DNA of 24,061 bases from CAXMST01 sp035267205 (GCA_035267205.1 DATFLZ010000217.1:1-24061); one strand, 5' to 3'. Positions 8,639 to 16,479 are shown, counted from the stretch's first letter. A program made the numbers and translations. The notes: a model not told the origin generated them from the sequence alone.

Positions 8639-9181
8639 CTAGATATCGAGCTCGATGGTGCCGGTCTCGCCGTCGGGCGCGTCGATCTCGAGCTCGAGAG
8701 GTCGGTTCTCGGTCGCGGCCTCATCGATCAGGTAGAGCAGCATCGAGCCCTTGATCGTGCCGCTCGCGGCCGGCGAGTCGATCGCCGGGAGCTGGCCGCC
8801 CGCGGGGATCTCGGTGCCGAGGTCCAACGCGAAGGGATTGTCGATCGGCAGCGCCTGGAACTCCTCCTCCCGGCCGTTCTTGACCGGGAAGGTGAGCGGG
8901 ATCCGCTCGCCCTCCTCGCCTTCGTTCTGAATCCGTATGAAGACGGCGAGATAGTCCTTGCCCGCCGGCGGTGGCGGCTCGCCCCTGAGGTAGGCGGCAT
9001 CCTCGACCGAGTCTGGATTGAGGAACCGGGTGATCTGCACGTTGTAGCGGAGCTCTCCGAGCTCGAGCGGCTCCCCCTCCTCGGTGTGCAGCTCCTCCTC
9101 CTCGTTGCCGCAGGCGGCGAGGGCCCCGAGGGAGAACAGGGCGAGGGCAATCAGCAGGAGTTTCGCTGCAGTCCGGGTCAT
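8639..9181 (-). CDS. Secreted lipoprotein of unknown function, 180 aa
   Basis: The N-terminus is a classical lipoprotein signal: positively charged MTRTAAK, a hydrophobic stretch and a lipobox LAAC with the lipidated Cys at residue 24. The mature part begins with a run of Glu, then a predicted beta-rich domain containing YLAVFIRIQNEGEEG, which recalls the DUF4352/immunoglobulin-like lipoproteins of Gram-positive bacteria. That family link is by motif only. It should be anchored on the outer face of the cytoplasmic membrane. It is convergent with the penicillin-binding protein gene and lies 27 bases downstream of the SRPBCC gene on the same strand. A TATAGA at 9194-9199 suggests its own promoter. 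Confidence 0.82.
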   Translation of the reverse strand: MTRTAAKLLLIALALFSLGALAACGNEEEELHTEEGEPLELGELRYNVQITRFLNPDSVEDAAYLRGEPPPPAGKDYLAVFIRIQNEGEEGERIPLTFPVKNGREEEFQALPIDNPFALDLGTEIPAGGQLPAIDSPAASGTIKGSMLLYLIDEAATENRPLELEIDAPDGETGTIELDI

Positions 9182-9193
9182 CGAGGGCGTGAG

Positions 9194-9199
9194 TCTATA
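9194..9199 (-). promoter_or_regulatory. Candidate -10 element (TATAGA) for the lipoprotein gene
   Basis: On the minus strand TATAGA stands 12 bases before the ATG at 9181. This would give a leader of only a few bases. The -35 region, inside the end of the SRPBCC gene, is not consensus-like. Confidence 0.4.
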
Positions 9200-9208
9200 G
9201 GCGGCGTC

Positions 9209-9706
9209 TCAGATTCGGCTCGCGCCCGCGACCCGAACCGGCTCCAGCGGCTCGCCCTGCTCGAGCTTGTCTCGCAGGCGCTCCAGCGCCTTCTTCCACT
9301 GCCGGCGGTACCAGCGGTCAACGCCGAGCTTGCCCTTCGCCGCGTCGACCGCGTTGTCGGCGTCGGCCCAGAAGGTGAGGGTCACGTTCGTCGTCGCGGC
9401 GGGGCCCTCGACCAGCTCCCAGGCGGTCCCGACGGGCATCCGGTCGGCTCGAGAGCCGCGCCCGGACTCGACGATCCTGTGCGGCGGATCGAGCTCGCTG
9501 ATCACCGTCTCCATCCAGATCGGAAATCGCCTCGCGGGCACGTGGAAGCGGGCGGCGGAACCGAGCCCGGTTGACTCGAGGCGCTGCAGGTGGAACTGCT
9601 CGAGGAAGTGGTCGCAGAACGCCGGCCGGTTGGCGAGATCGGCGATCGCCTCGTAGACGCGCTCGCGCGGCGCGTCGATCGAGACCTCTGCGATCACTGG
9701 ACCCAT
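9209..9706 (-). CDS. SRPBCC-superfamily (START/polyketide-cyclase-like) protein, 165 aa
   Basis: The sequence begins with the typical SRPBCC pattern, a beta strand then VSIDAPRERVYEAIADLANRPAFCDHFLE. It continues with strands containing ETVISELDPPHRIVESGRG and a long C-terminal helix (about 125-150), which is the expected order for this hydrophobic-pocket fold. Members bind or process hydrophobic ligands; the ligand here is unknown. The frame is open for ~120 more codons upstream, but ATG 9706 puts the fold at the N-terminus and is preceded by a good -10-like TAGAAT. The extension would overlap the divergent zinc-ribbon gene. The product has no signal peptide. The C-terminal 20 residues are outside the fold. 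Confidence 0.82.
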   Translation of the reverse strand: MGPVIAEVSIDAPRERVYEAIADLANRPAFCDHFLEQFHLQRLESTGLGSAARFHVPARRFPIWMETVISELDPPHRIVESGRGSRADRMPVGTAWELVEGPAATTNVTLTFWADADNAVDAAKGKLGVDRWYRRQWKKALERLRDKLEQGEPLEPVRVAGASRI

Positions 9707-9716
9707 CGGCGCGGCG

Positions 9717-9722
9717 ATTCTA
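9717..9722 (-). promoter_or_regulatory. Candidate -10 element (TAGAAT) for the SRPBCC gene
   Basis: Minus-strand TAGAAT lies ten bases before the ATG at 9706, with no Shine-Dalgarno sequence between. This is consistent with a leaderless or near-leaderless transcript. Confidence 0.4.
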
Positions 9723-9773
9723 TCCGGGGGCGAGGGCGGGAGGAGGCGCGAGCGGCGCGGCGAAGCAATCGGC

Positions 9774-10082
9774 ATGGAAGCCGCAACCACAACAGGGGCC
9801 CCGCTGCTGACCCGAGACGGCGCGCTGCCGGTTGCCCCCTCCGAGACCGCAAACACCGACGGACGTCCGGGCCACCCGATCGACGGGGTTGCTCGCTGCG
9901 CCGCCTGCGAGCGCCTGCCGCTGGTCGGCGAGCTGGTCGTCCTCCACACCGGCCGCAAGCGCAGCGGCTGGGTCTGCGAGCGCTGTGAGGCCGCCGGGCG
10001 CGGCGACCGCATCGGGCCCGCCACCGAGCATGCGCGGATCCGCTCCTTCGGCGGCGCGATGAACGTCCGGCGCACGGCCTGA
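9774..10082 (+). CDS. Small zinc-ribbon-like protein of unknown function, 102 aa
   Basis: Residues 42-71 contain two CxxC pairs (C42/C45 and C68/C71) separated by 22 residues, with a short hydrophobic beta-hairpin (ELVVLHTG) between. This is the pattern of a single-zinc ribbon. The first ~35 residues are low-complexity and probably disordered; the tail is basic. I do not recognise a named family. The gene is divergent from the SRPBCC gene (67 bases) and is followed, 70 bases on, by the FHA gene. A role in binding nucleic acid or protein is possible but not shown. The ATG at 9774 is the first good start in frame; no clear ribosome-binding site or promoter hexamer was found. Confidence 0.65.
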   Translation: MEAATTTGAPLLTRDGALPVAPSETANTDGRPGHPIDGVARCAACERLPLVGELVVLHTGRKRSGWVCERCEAAGRGDRIGPATEHARIRSFGGAMNVRRTA

Positions 10083-10083
10083 T

Positions 10084-10104
10084 CTCCGCTAGGAGCGACT
10101 TTTT
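10084..10104 (+). terminator. Weak candidate intrinsic terminator after the zinc-ribbon gene
   Basis: A short stem, CGCT-AGG-AGCG (10087-10097), is followed by AC and five T residues (10100-10104), directly after the stop at 10080-10082. The stem is only four base pairs; an alternative CTCC/GGAG pairing overlaps it. Confidence 0.3.
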
Positions 10105-10141
10105 CCGCCTCGACGGGCTTCCGCCGGGGGCTGATCCGGGC

Positions 10142-10147
10142 TACTAT
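10142..10147 (+). promoter_or_regulatory. Candidate -10 element (TACTAT) for the FHA gene
   Basis: TACTAT is followed by five bases and then GTG at 10153, with an ATG six bases further on at 10159. There is no Shine-Dalgarno sequence. The spacing points to a leaderless mRNA beginning at or close to the GTG. Confidence 0.5.
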
Positions 10148-10152
10148 TCCTC

Positions 10153-10566
10153 GTGACGATGATCACTAGTCGTCACAGCGATCCCTCCACCCAGGTCCCG
10201 CGAGGCTCGCGCTTTCAGCGTCCCGGGCTCGACCGCGGCGTGGACGCCCCCACCGCCCCCGCGCTACTGCTCGCACGGGACGGCGGGGAGACCCGGGGGA
10301 TTCCGATCCCGGTCGGCTGGAGCCGGGTCGGGCGCAGCCCCGCCGCCGACATCCACCTCGATGATCCCAGCGTCTCGCGGCGGCACGCCGTGATCGTGCG
10401 GGCGACGGACGGAGGGCTGCAGGTCATCGACGACCGCAGCCTCAGCGGCATTCGGGTGAACGGCAGACGCGTGAGCTGGGCCGAGCTGGATGACGGCGAT
10501 GAGCTGTTGCTCGGCGACGTCAGGCTGATTGTCGCGGCCACCGCCGCCCACCACTCGACGGCCTGA
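10153..10566 (+). CDS. FHA-domain protein, 137 aa
   Basis: This small cytoplasmic protein is almost entirely one forkhead-associated domain, which binds phosphothreonine peptides. From about residue 50 to 128 the FHA signature is clear: G60-R61-S62, S75-R76-R77-H78, and N103-G104 after the variable loop. The ~35-residue N-terminus is disordered and contains Ser/Thr residues that a kinase could modify. There is no transmembrane segment or partner kinase in the window. The start is either GTG 10153 or ATG 10159; the promoter spacing favours the GTG slightly. The next gene is a ParA ATPase 101 bases downstream with its own promoter-like hexamer, so the two may be functionally linked without being strictly one operon. 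Confidence 0.9.
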   Translation: MTMITSRHSDPSTQVPRGSRFQRPGLDRGVDAPTAPALLLARDGGETRGIPIPVGWSRVGRSPAADIHLDDPSVSRRHAVIVRATDGGLQVIDDRSLSGIRVNGRRVSWAELDDGDELLLGDVRLIVAATAAHHSTA

Positions 10567-10605
10567 GCCGCCCGCGTGAGGAGGTTCCCGGCCGCGCGCG
10601 CGGTC

Positions 10606-10611
10606 TATAGT
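10606..10611 (+). promoter_or_regulatory. Candidate -10 element (TATAGT) upstream of parA-like gene
   Basis: TATAGT is preceded by a 12-base GC palindrome (10592-10603). Six bases after it is a GTG (10618) that opens a 19-codon frame ending just inside the ParA gene. The expected transcript start is near 10618, giving the ParA gene a leader of about 50 bases. Confidence 0.45.
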
Positions 10612-10617
10612 CGCGGC

Positions 10618-10677
10618 GTGGCTCTGGGATCAGATTCAGCCCTCCCGCCCGACCCCGGGGGACCGCGATGTCGGTGA
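10618..10677 (+). other. Possible leaderless 19-codon leader ORF overlapping the ParA start
   Basis: GTG 10618 sits exactly six bases after TATAGT, where a leaderless start codon would be. The frame runs 19 codons to TGA 10675-10677, eight bases into the ParA gene, whose ATG is at 10668. It could couple translation to ParA, or the GTG could simply coincide with the transcription start. No peptide function is suggested by the sequence. Confidence 0.25.
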
Positions 10678-11498
10678 CGATCTCCGTGCTCTCGCAGAAG
10701 GGCGGCACCGGGAAGACGACGACGGTGCGCAGCCTCGCCGATCTGCTCGGCCGCCTGGGCCTCGACGTGCTCTCCGTCGATGCCGACCCTCAAGGGAATC
10801 TCTCCGACTACTTCGACGTCGACCCCGAGGCGCAGCCGACGCTCGGTGAGGTGCTCGCCGGCCAGGCGCGGGCCACCGACGCCGTTCACGGCTCGGTGAT
10901 TCCAGCCAACCTCGGCCTCGCGGAGGCCGAGCTGGTGCTCGCGGGCAAGATCGGCCGCGAGGTCACGCTTCGCAACGCCCTGCGGGACGTCAAGCGCCGC
11001 TACGACGTCGTGCTGATCGACTGCCCGCCCACGCTCGGCCTGCTCACGGTCAACGCACTGGTCGCCTCCACGCACGCGATCCTCTCGACCCAGGCCCAGC
11101 ACTTCTCGCTACAGGGCGTCGAGCAGGCCGTCGAGATCTTCAACCTCGCCCGCGACACGCTCAACCCGGAGCTCGAGCTGCTCGGCGTGGTCCTCAACAT
11201 CGCCAACATGCGCACGCGCCACGCGCGCCAGACGCTCGAGGCCCTCGACGAGCGCTTCCCGGGGAAGGTGTTTGACACCGTGATCCGCCAGTCGATCGCC
11301 TACGCGGAGTCGGCCGAGCGCGCGGTGCCGATCATCGAGTTCAAGCCCGACCGAGGCTGCGACTACCTGGCGCTAACCGCCGAGGTGATCTCGCGCCTCG
11401 GCATGCCCGAGAAGCTCGCCCAGCTCGAGCAGGTTCGCCGGGAGACGCTGCCGCCGCGCGTGCTCGAGCAGACCGAGCCGGTCGGCACGCTGGCCTAG
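10668..11498 (+). CDS. ParA/Soj-family ATPase, 276 aa, without an adjacent ParB
   Basis: This is a deviant Walker A ATPase of the ParA/MinD superfamily, which forms ATP-dependent dimers on DNA or other surfaces to position cargo. Motifs: KGGTGKTT (11-18, with signature Lys11 and catalytic Lys16), Walker A' VDADPQGN (37-44), and Walker B VVLIDCPP (114-121). A Soj-like block, NIANMRTRHARQTLEALDERF, precedes the C-terminal helices. No N-terminal helix-turn-helix is present, so it is the short chromosomal (type Ib/Soj-like) form. ATG 10668 has GGGGGA about eight bases upstream. There is no parB or parS in the window and the next gene is convergent. The neighbour is an FHA protein, so the cargo is probably not the chromosome origin, though this is inference. 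The last ~35 residues are a family-variable tail. Confidence 0.92.
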   Translation: MSVTISVLSQKGGTGKTTTVRSLADLLGRLGLDVLSVDADPQGNLSDYFDVDPEAQPTLGEVLAGQARATDAVHGSVIPANLGLAEAELVLAGKIGREVTLRNALRDVKRRYDVVLIDCPPTLGLLTVNALVASTHAILSTQAQHFSLQGVEQAVEIFNLARDTLNPELELLGVVLNIANMRTRHARQTLEALDERFPGKVFDTVIRQSIAYAESAERAVPIIEFKPDRGCDYLALTAEVISRLGMPEKLAQLEQVRRETLPPRVLEQTEPVGTLA

Positions 11499-11528
11499 CC
11501 TCAATCCCCTCCGCACCGCCAGCCCGAC

Positions 11529-12305
11529 TCAGCCACCGGCGGCCTCGGCGCTGCGGATGCCCCGCACCGCCCAGACCGTGAACAGCGCCGCCAGGCCCGC
11601 GGCCGCGGCGAAGGCGACCCCGAGCTCGTCGGGCTGTCCGGCGATCAGGCTGCGGACGGCCTCGACGATCGGCGTGATCGGATTCACCGAGGCGGCCGAC
11701 TGGATCCACGACTCGAGCTGGTCGAACGGAACGTAGACCGGGGCCAGGAAGAGGATCAGGAAGACGGGCGTCTGCATCAGCGGCCCCGCCTGCATGCTGC
11801 GGAAGCGAAGCGCCACACCGGCCGCGAACAGGGCAGCGGCCAGCGCCACGAACAGCGCCAGGGTGATCAGCCCGACCATGTCCACGACGCTCGAGCTGAC
11901 CCGCATCCCGGTCAGCAACGCGATCGCGAACAGCATCGCGCCGACCATCGTCGCCCGGACCAGCGCCGAGCCGACGTAGCCCGCGAGGATGCCGAGGCGG
12001 TTGGGAGCGGCGAGCAGGAGCCTCCGGCCGAAGCCGGACTCGAAGTCCCGGGCGATCCCGAAGCCGGTGAAGACGCCGCCGAACGCCGACGCCTGAAGCA
12101 GGACGAAGGCGAACTCGAACGCCGTGTAGCCGTTCGGGTAGTCGAACCCGGGCGTCTCCTCGATTCCGCTGAGCCCGCCCGCGAAGGCGCTGAAGAAGAA
12201 CAGCGGGAAGAGCAGCGCCGGAAGCAGGAGCGCCGGGTTGGTGACGAAGTTGTGCAGGTTGCGCCAGCCGACGGCCGCCGCGACCGAGGTGAAGCGGGAG
12301 CTCAT
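11529..12305 (-). CDS. ABC-2 type exporter permease (DrrB/NodJ-like), 258 aa, second permease
   Basis: This integral membrane protein has about six hydrophobic segments, including ALLLPALLFPLFFFSAFAG (about 25-43), helices near 60-85, 105-130 and 135-165, PVFLILFLAPVYVPF and a C-terminal helix. The block SAASVNPITPIVEAVRSL near residue 210 matches the conserved 'NP.t..v...R' region of DrrB/NodJ ABC-2 permeases. It would form the membrane channel with the neighbouring permease, driven by the ATPase encoded first in the operon. Its ATG overlaps the stop of the upstream permease (ATGA, 12302-12305), indicating translational coupling. It is the last gene of the operon and is convergent with the ParA gene. 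The transported compound is unknown. Confidence 0.9.
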   Translation of the reverse strand: MSSRFTSVAAAVGWRNLHNFVTNPALLLPALLFPLFFFSAFAGGLSGIEETPGFDYPNGYTAFEFAFVLLQASAFGGVFTGFGIARDFESGFGRRLLLAAPNRLGILAGYVGSALVRATMVGAMLFAIALLTGMRVSSSVVDMVGLITLALFVALAAALFAAGVALRFRSMQAGPLMQTPVFLILFLAPVYVPFDQLESWIQSAASVNPITPIVEAVRSLIAGQPDELGVAFAAAAGLAALFTVWAVRGIRSAEAAGG

Positions 12306-13078
12306 GTGCGCACCAGCCTCGTGCGCAACGCCGCGGACGCGGCGCTCAGGAAGACGAGCGTGAGGACCGCGGAGATCCCGAACGCGAGCCCGAGAGCCTC
12401 GCCGTCGATCCCGGTGGTGAACAGGCTGCGGATGCCCTCGATCAGGTAGCTGACCGGGTTGATCGTCGCGATCGTCCGAAACCAGTCCTGCTCGATCAGA
12501 TCGCGCGGCAGCGCCATCGAGGAGAAGAAGAGGAAGACGAAGAAGATCGGGAACATGCCCTGCATGGCCTCGCTCGTGCCGACCCGGAGCGCGACGAACG
12601 CGCCGATCGACCCCATTGCCAGCGAGATCGCCAGCGACAGCGCGAAGAGCACCGGGACGCCGGCAAGCCCCGCCTCGAACGAGGCTCCCGCCAGCAGCCC
12701 GACCACCAGGTAGAAGCCGGTCTGGAAGATCGCGACCGCGAGGACTCCGCCGAGCCCGCCGGCCAGCAGCGAGCGGCCGCCGATCGGGGTCAGCGCCAGA
12801 CGGTTGAGGAAGCCGGTCTCGATGTCGGTCGCGAGGTCGGTCCCGCTGTTGAGCAGGACGAAGATCGCTCCCTGGATAAAGGGGACCGCGAGCGCAAAGG
12901 TCAGATAGCTCTCGGCTGGGAAGCCGGGAAGCTCGGTGCTCGCATCGAGCCCGCCGACGTTCACCGCCAGCAGAAACAGCGGGAAGATCAGCGACGGGAA
13001 GACGACCGCGGGCTGGCGCAGCGCGCGCAGGAACGAGCGGCGAGCGACCTCGAAGATGCCCTCATACCGGGTCGGCAT
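12302..13078 (-). CDS. ABC-2 type exporter permease (DrrB-like), 258 aa, first permease
   Basis: It shares length and layout with the following permease: a cytoplasmic N-terminus with RRSFLRALRQP, about six membrane segments (first near residues 24-42), and the conserved block TIATINPVSYLIEGIRSLF near residue 205-225, diagnostic for the DrrB/NodJ family. Two different permeases with one ATPase suggest a heterodimeric channel. It starts two bases after the ATPase stop, and its stop overlaps the next start. Both permeases are predicted to export a hydrophobic or lipid-like substrate or drug, by analogy with DrrAB; the substrate is not determinable here. Confidence 0.9.
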   Translation of the reverse strand: MPTRYEGIFEVARRSFLRALRQPAVVFPSLIFPLFLLAVNVGGLDASTELPGFPAESYLTFALAVPFIQGAIFVLLNSGTDLATDIETGFLNRLALTPIGGRSLLAGGLGGVLAVAIFQTGFYLVVGLLAGASFEAGLAGVPVLFALSLAISLAMGSIGAFVALRVGTSEAMQGMFPIFFVFLFFSSMALPRDLIEQDWFRTIATINPVSYLIEGIRSLFTTGIDGEALGLAFGISAVLTLVFLSAASAALRTRLVRT

Positions 13079-13080
13079 GA

Positions 13081-14103
<1,023 letters not shown>

Positions 14104-14111
14104 GGCGCGGC

Positions 14112-14141
14112 AGCGTAGCAGAATTAGTTGCGGTAGTGCAA
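14112..14141 (-). promoter_or_regulatory. Promoter of the ABC exporter operon (TTGCAC, 18 bases, extended TACGCT)
   Basis: On the minus strand TTGCAC (14136-14141) and TACGCT (14112-14117, preceded by TGC) are 18 bases apart. The -10 ends eight bases before the ATG at 14103, implying a leaderless mRNA. Confidence 0.55.
14128..14141. promoter_or_regulatory. Candidate MarR operator palindrome TTGC-N6-GCAA
   Basis: A 14-base inverted repeat, TTGCGGTAGTGCAA, overlaps the -35 box of the exporter promoter. It lies in the divergent control region next to the MarR gene. A second partial inverted pair, TAGTTG (14126-14131) with TAACTA (14156-14161), flanks it. Binding here would block the exporter promoter; this is inferred from position. 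Confidence 0.45.
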
Positions 14142-14152
14142 TCGTCGCTCTG

Positions 14153-14181
14153 TTGTAACTATCGGTTCAGCCCAGTAATAT
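14153..14181 (+). promoter_or_regulatory. Promoter of the MarR gene (TTGTAA, 17 bases, TAATAT)
   Basis: TTGTAA (14153-14158) and TAATAT (14176-14181) are separated by the ideal 17 bases. This is the best sigma-70-like promoter in the window. The -10 ends eight bases before the ATG at 14190, so the message is probably leaderless. Confidence 0.65.
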
Positions 14182-14189
14182 TCCGGGCA

Positions 14190-14630
14190 ATGGCTGCGAG
14201 CACGGAGAAGGCGGATCCCGCGGTGGGAGCCTGGAAGTCGATCCTCGAGCTGGTCGGATGGGGCTCGCGGGTCGCCCCGCGCTTTCCGCTGGTCGCGATG
14301 GAGCTCGACCTCTCCCCCAAGCAGCTCGGCGTGCTGTGGCGACTCGAGCCCGGCAGTGAGGGCCTGCCGATGCGCGAGATCGCCTCGAGCCTCTACTGCG
14401 ACGCCTCCTACGTCACCGACATGGTCGACCGCCTGGAGGAGCGGAAGCTGATCGAGCGCCGCCCCAGCGCCGCGGACCGCCGCGTCAAGCTCCTCGGCCT
14501 CACCGGCGCCGGCGAGCAGCTCCGCGAGCGCGCCCTGGAGATGCTCTACACGCCCCCGGAGGGTTTCGACCGCCTCAGCGCCACCGAGCAGCGCACGCTG
14601 GCGGAGTTGCTGACGAAGGTGAGCGAGTAG
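14190..14630 (+). CDS. MarR-family transcriptional regulator, 146 aa
   Basis: A winged helix-turn-helix is visible at about 61-105: MREIASSLYCDASYVTDMVD as the helix-turn-helix, then RLEERKLIERRPSAADRRVK with the wing residues D-R-R, and LLGLTGAGEQL. Flanking helices would form the dimer interface. MarR proteins repress neighbouring genes and release DNA on binding small phenolic or drug-like ligands or on Cys oxidation; Cys70 lies in the recognition region. It is divergent from the DrrA-like exporter, the usual arrangement for ligand-induced efflux. ATG 14190 is chosen over upstream codons because it follows a strong promoter at leaderless spacing. The first 12 residues are probably disordered. 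Confidence 0.92.
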   Translation: MAASTEKADPAVGAWKSILELVGWGSRVAPRFPLVAMELDLSPKQLGVLWRLEPGSEGLPMREIASSLYCDASYVTDMVDRLEERKLIERRPSAADRRVKLLGLTGAGEQLRERALEMLYTPPEGFDRLSATEQRTLAELLTKVSE

Positions 14631-14660
14631 CGCTCGGACCCGGCGCCCGGAGGGCAAGGC

Positions 14661-15608
14661 TCAGACGATCTCGACGCTCGCGCCCAGCGGGCTGAACGGG
14701 GTCCGAATCACCTCGGCCCACTCGCCCGCGGTCGCGGCGAGATCGGCGATCAGCTCGGTGCTCGACTGCCAGTAGCTCCACACCAGCACCGTCGGCCCGG
14801 CGCCAGAGATCGTGGCTCCGATCGCTCCGAGGTCGCGCGCCGCCTCGACGACCTCCATCGAGCGCTCGTACAGAGGCCGCCGGTAGGGCTGGTGGAGGCG
14901 GTCCGCGAGCCCGCGCTCGATCAGGGTGAGGTCGGAGCGCTCGATCCCGATCAGCAGGCTTGCGGCGGCTGCGACGTTGTGGGCGGCGTCGGCGATCGGG
15001 ACCTCGGCCGGCATCGCGGCCCGGGCCTTCTCCGTGGAAACCTCATCGGCCGGAATCACGACGAGCGGCTCGATCCCCTCCGGCGGGGAGAGGCGGGCCG
15101 GGACGGGCACGCGGGTCGCGGGGACGGCGCCGGATCCGATCTCGATCGGGTCCGGAGGGGTCTCGCGGAAGGGGGCGCCCGGCGGCGCGCAGGCGCAGAT
15201 CCCTCCGTACAGCGCGGCGGCCACGTTGTCCGGATGGCCCTCGATCTCGCAGGCGAGGGAGAAGATCTCCTCGCGAGAGTTGCCGAGCTCGAACAGGTGG
15301 TCGGCCGCGAGCAGCCCCGCGAGGATCGCGGCGGCGCTAGAGCCCAGGCCGCGGGCGAGCGGGATCTCATTGCGAACCTCGAAGCGGAGGCCGTCGGCGG
15401 AATGGAGGCGCTCGAAGGAGCTGACGATCAGGTTGCTGCGATCGGCCGGGATCCCCTCTCCCCCCGGGTCGATCGAGAACTCGCCGTCCTCGGCCTCGCT
15501 GACGTCGACCTCGCAGAACAGCGAGAGCGCGGCCCCGAGCACGTCGTAGCCCGGCCCCAGGTTCCCCGAGGAGGCCGGCACGCGGACCTGGCGGCGCCTG
15601 GAGGTCAC
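14661..15608 (-). CDS. thrB: Homoserine kinase (GHMP family), 315 aa
   Basis: It phosphorylates L-homoserine to O-phosphohomoserine with ATP in threonine biosynthesis. The GHMP motifs are all present: motif 1 PASSGNLGPGYDVLG (11-25), the ATP-binding motif 2 PLARGLGSSAA (83-93), a typical GHPDNVAAALYGG (124-136), and motif 3 ATISGAGPTVLVW near residue 270. Length is normal for ThrB. The GTG at 15608 overlaps the redoxin stop (GTGA), so translation is coupled to the upstream gene; the open frame further upstream is a shadow of the redoxin gene. It is the last gene of a five-gene minus-strand operon with no other threonine genes, an unusual partnership. Its 3' end is convergent with the MarR gene. 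Confidence 0.93.
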   Translation of the reverse strand: MTSRRRQVRVPASSGNLGPGYDVLGAALSLFCEVDVSEAEDGEFSIDPGGEGIPADRSNLIVSSFERLHSADGLRFEVRNEIPLARGLGSSAAAILAGLLAADHLFELGNSREEIFSLACEIEGHPDNVAAALYGGICACAPPGAPFRETPPDPIEIGSGAVPATRVPVPARLSPPEGIEPLVVIPADEVSTEKARAAMPAEVPIADAAHNVAAAASLLIGIERSDLTLIERGLADRLHQPYRRPLYERSMEVVEAARDLGAIGATISGAGPTVLVWSYWQSSTELIADLAATAGEWAEVIRTPFSPLGASVEIV

Positions 15609-16147
15609 GGCCGCCACTTGATCGAGCAACCGACCGGCTCGGTCTCGGCGCGGGCGGGCTCCTCGCCGGAGAGAACCGCGTCCAGCGCCGCGCGCAGGTA
15701 TCCGGCCTCGAGCTCGGGACGCTGGTGGTCGGCGTCGGGAGCGCCTCGATAGGCGAGCCGGAGCTCGGAGTCGAGCAGGAAGACGTCCGGCGTCGTGCGG
15801 GCGCCCCAGGCGCGTGCCACATCCTGCTCGGCGTCGTGCAGGTAGGGGACCGGCCAGGCCTCCGCGCGGTGCCGCTCCCGCATCGCCTCGGGCGAGTCCG
15901 CCGGATAGCGCTCGGCGTCGTTGGAGTTGACCTTCAGCGTCCGCACCCCGCGCCCCCCGTACTCGTTGGCGACATCGATCAGCCGGTCGTGCCAGGCGAG
16001 CGCGTACGGACAGTGGTTGCAGGTCCAGATGACGATCGTGGCCGGCGCCTCTCCCGGCCCGGGGAGCGCGTGGGTCGAGCCTTCGGTGTCGGACAGCTCC
16101 AGCGGAGGTGCCTGATCGCCGATCGAGAACTCGCTGTCGTCGCTCAC
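15605..16147 (-). CDS. Thioredoxin-fold redoxin (AhpC/TSA-like), 180 aa
   Basis: A thioredoxin-like fold with the active-site sequence WTCNHCPYA, giving the CxxC pair Cys43 and Cys46. A cis-Pro follows at RTTPDVFLLD (Pro120). The C-terminal block PVGCSIKW (Cys174) recurs in cytoplasmic redoxins of this subgroup. It should act as a thiol-disulfide oxidoreductase or peroxidase-like protein; the partner is unknown and no signal peptide is present. Its ATG overlaps the stop of the upstream thioredoxin-like gene (ATGA) and its stop overlaps the thrB start, so all three are translationally linked. Confidence 0.88.
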   Translation of the reverse strand: MSDDSEFSIGDQAPPLELSDTEGSTHALPGPGEAPATIVIWTCNHCPYALAWHDRLIDVANEYGGRGVRTLKVNSNDAERYPADSPEAMRERHRAEAWPVPYLHDAEQDVARAWGARTTPDVFLLDSELRLAYRGAPDADHQRPELEAGYLRAALDAVLSGEEPARAETEPVGCSIKWRP

Positions 16148-16479
16148 GCCTTCCCTCCGATCTCGCGCTCCAGTGCCTCGCGCACGTCGGCCGGGTCCGG
16201 GAGCGCCGAGATCCGGCCGTCACGCAGCCTGTAGACGCGGCAGGTTAGTCCCGTCGCCTCCTCGGCGGGCGGCTGGATGTCGCGGCCCGCGATCCGGATC
16301 GTCGGCGAGCCGACGAAGCGCTCGGACTCGGCGTCCGCATCGGTCTCCACCTCACGGAGCGCGACGGCGCCGGGGTCGAGGCCCGCCGCGTCCATCTCGG
16401 ACCGGAGGTCGCTCAACGCCCGCTCCCAGGAGGGACAGCCACGCCACCAGAGGAACTCGACGCCCGGAGCAGAGCTCAC
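16144..16479 (-). CDS. Small thioredoxin-like protein, 111 aa
   Basis: The pattern EFLWWRGCPSWERAL (Cys15 only, no CxxC), then FVGSPTIRIAGRDI (56-68, with the thioredoxin cis-Pro in GSPT) and TCRVYR (Cys80), matches a family of small single-Cys thioredoxin-like proteins. These sometimes occur near mercury-resistance or redox genes and are sometimes annotated as alkylmercury-lyase-like. Cys15 could form a mixed disulfide, and Cys80 may be the resolving residue. The start is GTG 16479, overlapping the stop of the upstream zinc-ribbon gene (GTGA); its stop overlaps the redoxin start. The redox activity is inferred from fold and context. Confidence 0.72.
   Translation of the reverse strand: MSSAPGVEFLWWRGCPSWERALSDLRSEMDAAGLDPGAVALREVETDADAESERFVGSPTIRIAGRDIQPPAEEATGLTCRVYRLRDGRISALPDPADVREALEREIGGKA

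Noticed and set aside
10592..10603. GC palindrome considered as a terminator after the FHA gene
   Set aside because: There is no T tract and it directly abuts a good -10 hexamer, so an operator or chance repeat is at least as likely.
15609..16223. Long form of homoserine kinase extending over the redoxin gene
   Set aside because: The extra ~205 codons are a shadow of the redoxin gene. The GTG at 15608 overlaps the redoxin stop and starts right before the GHMP motif 1 region.
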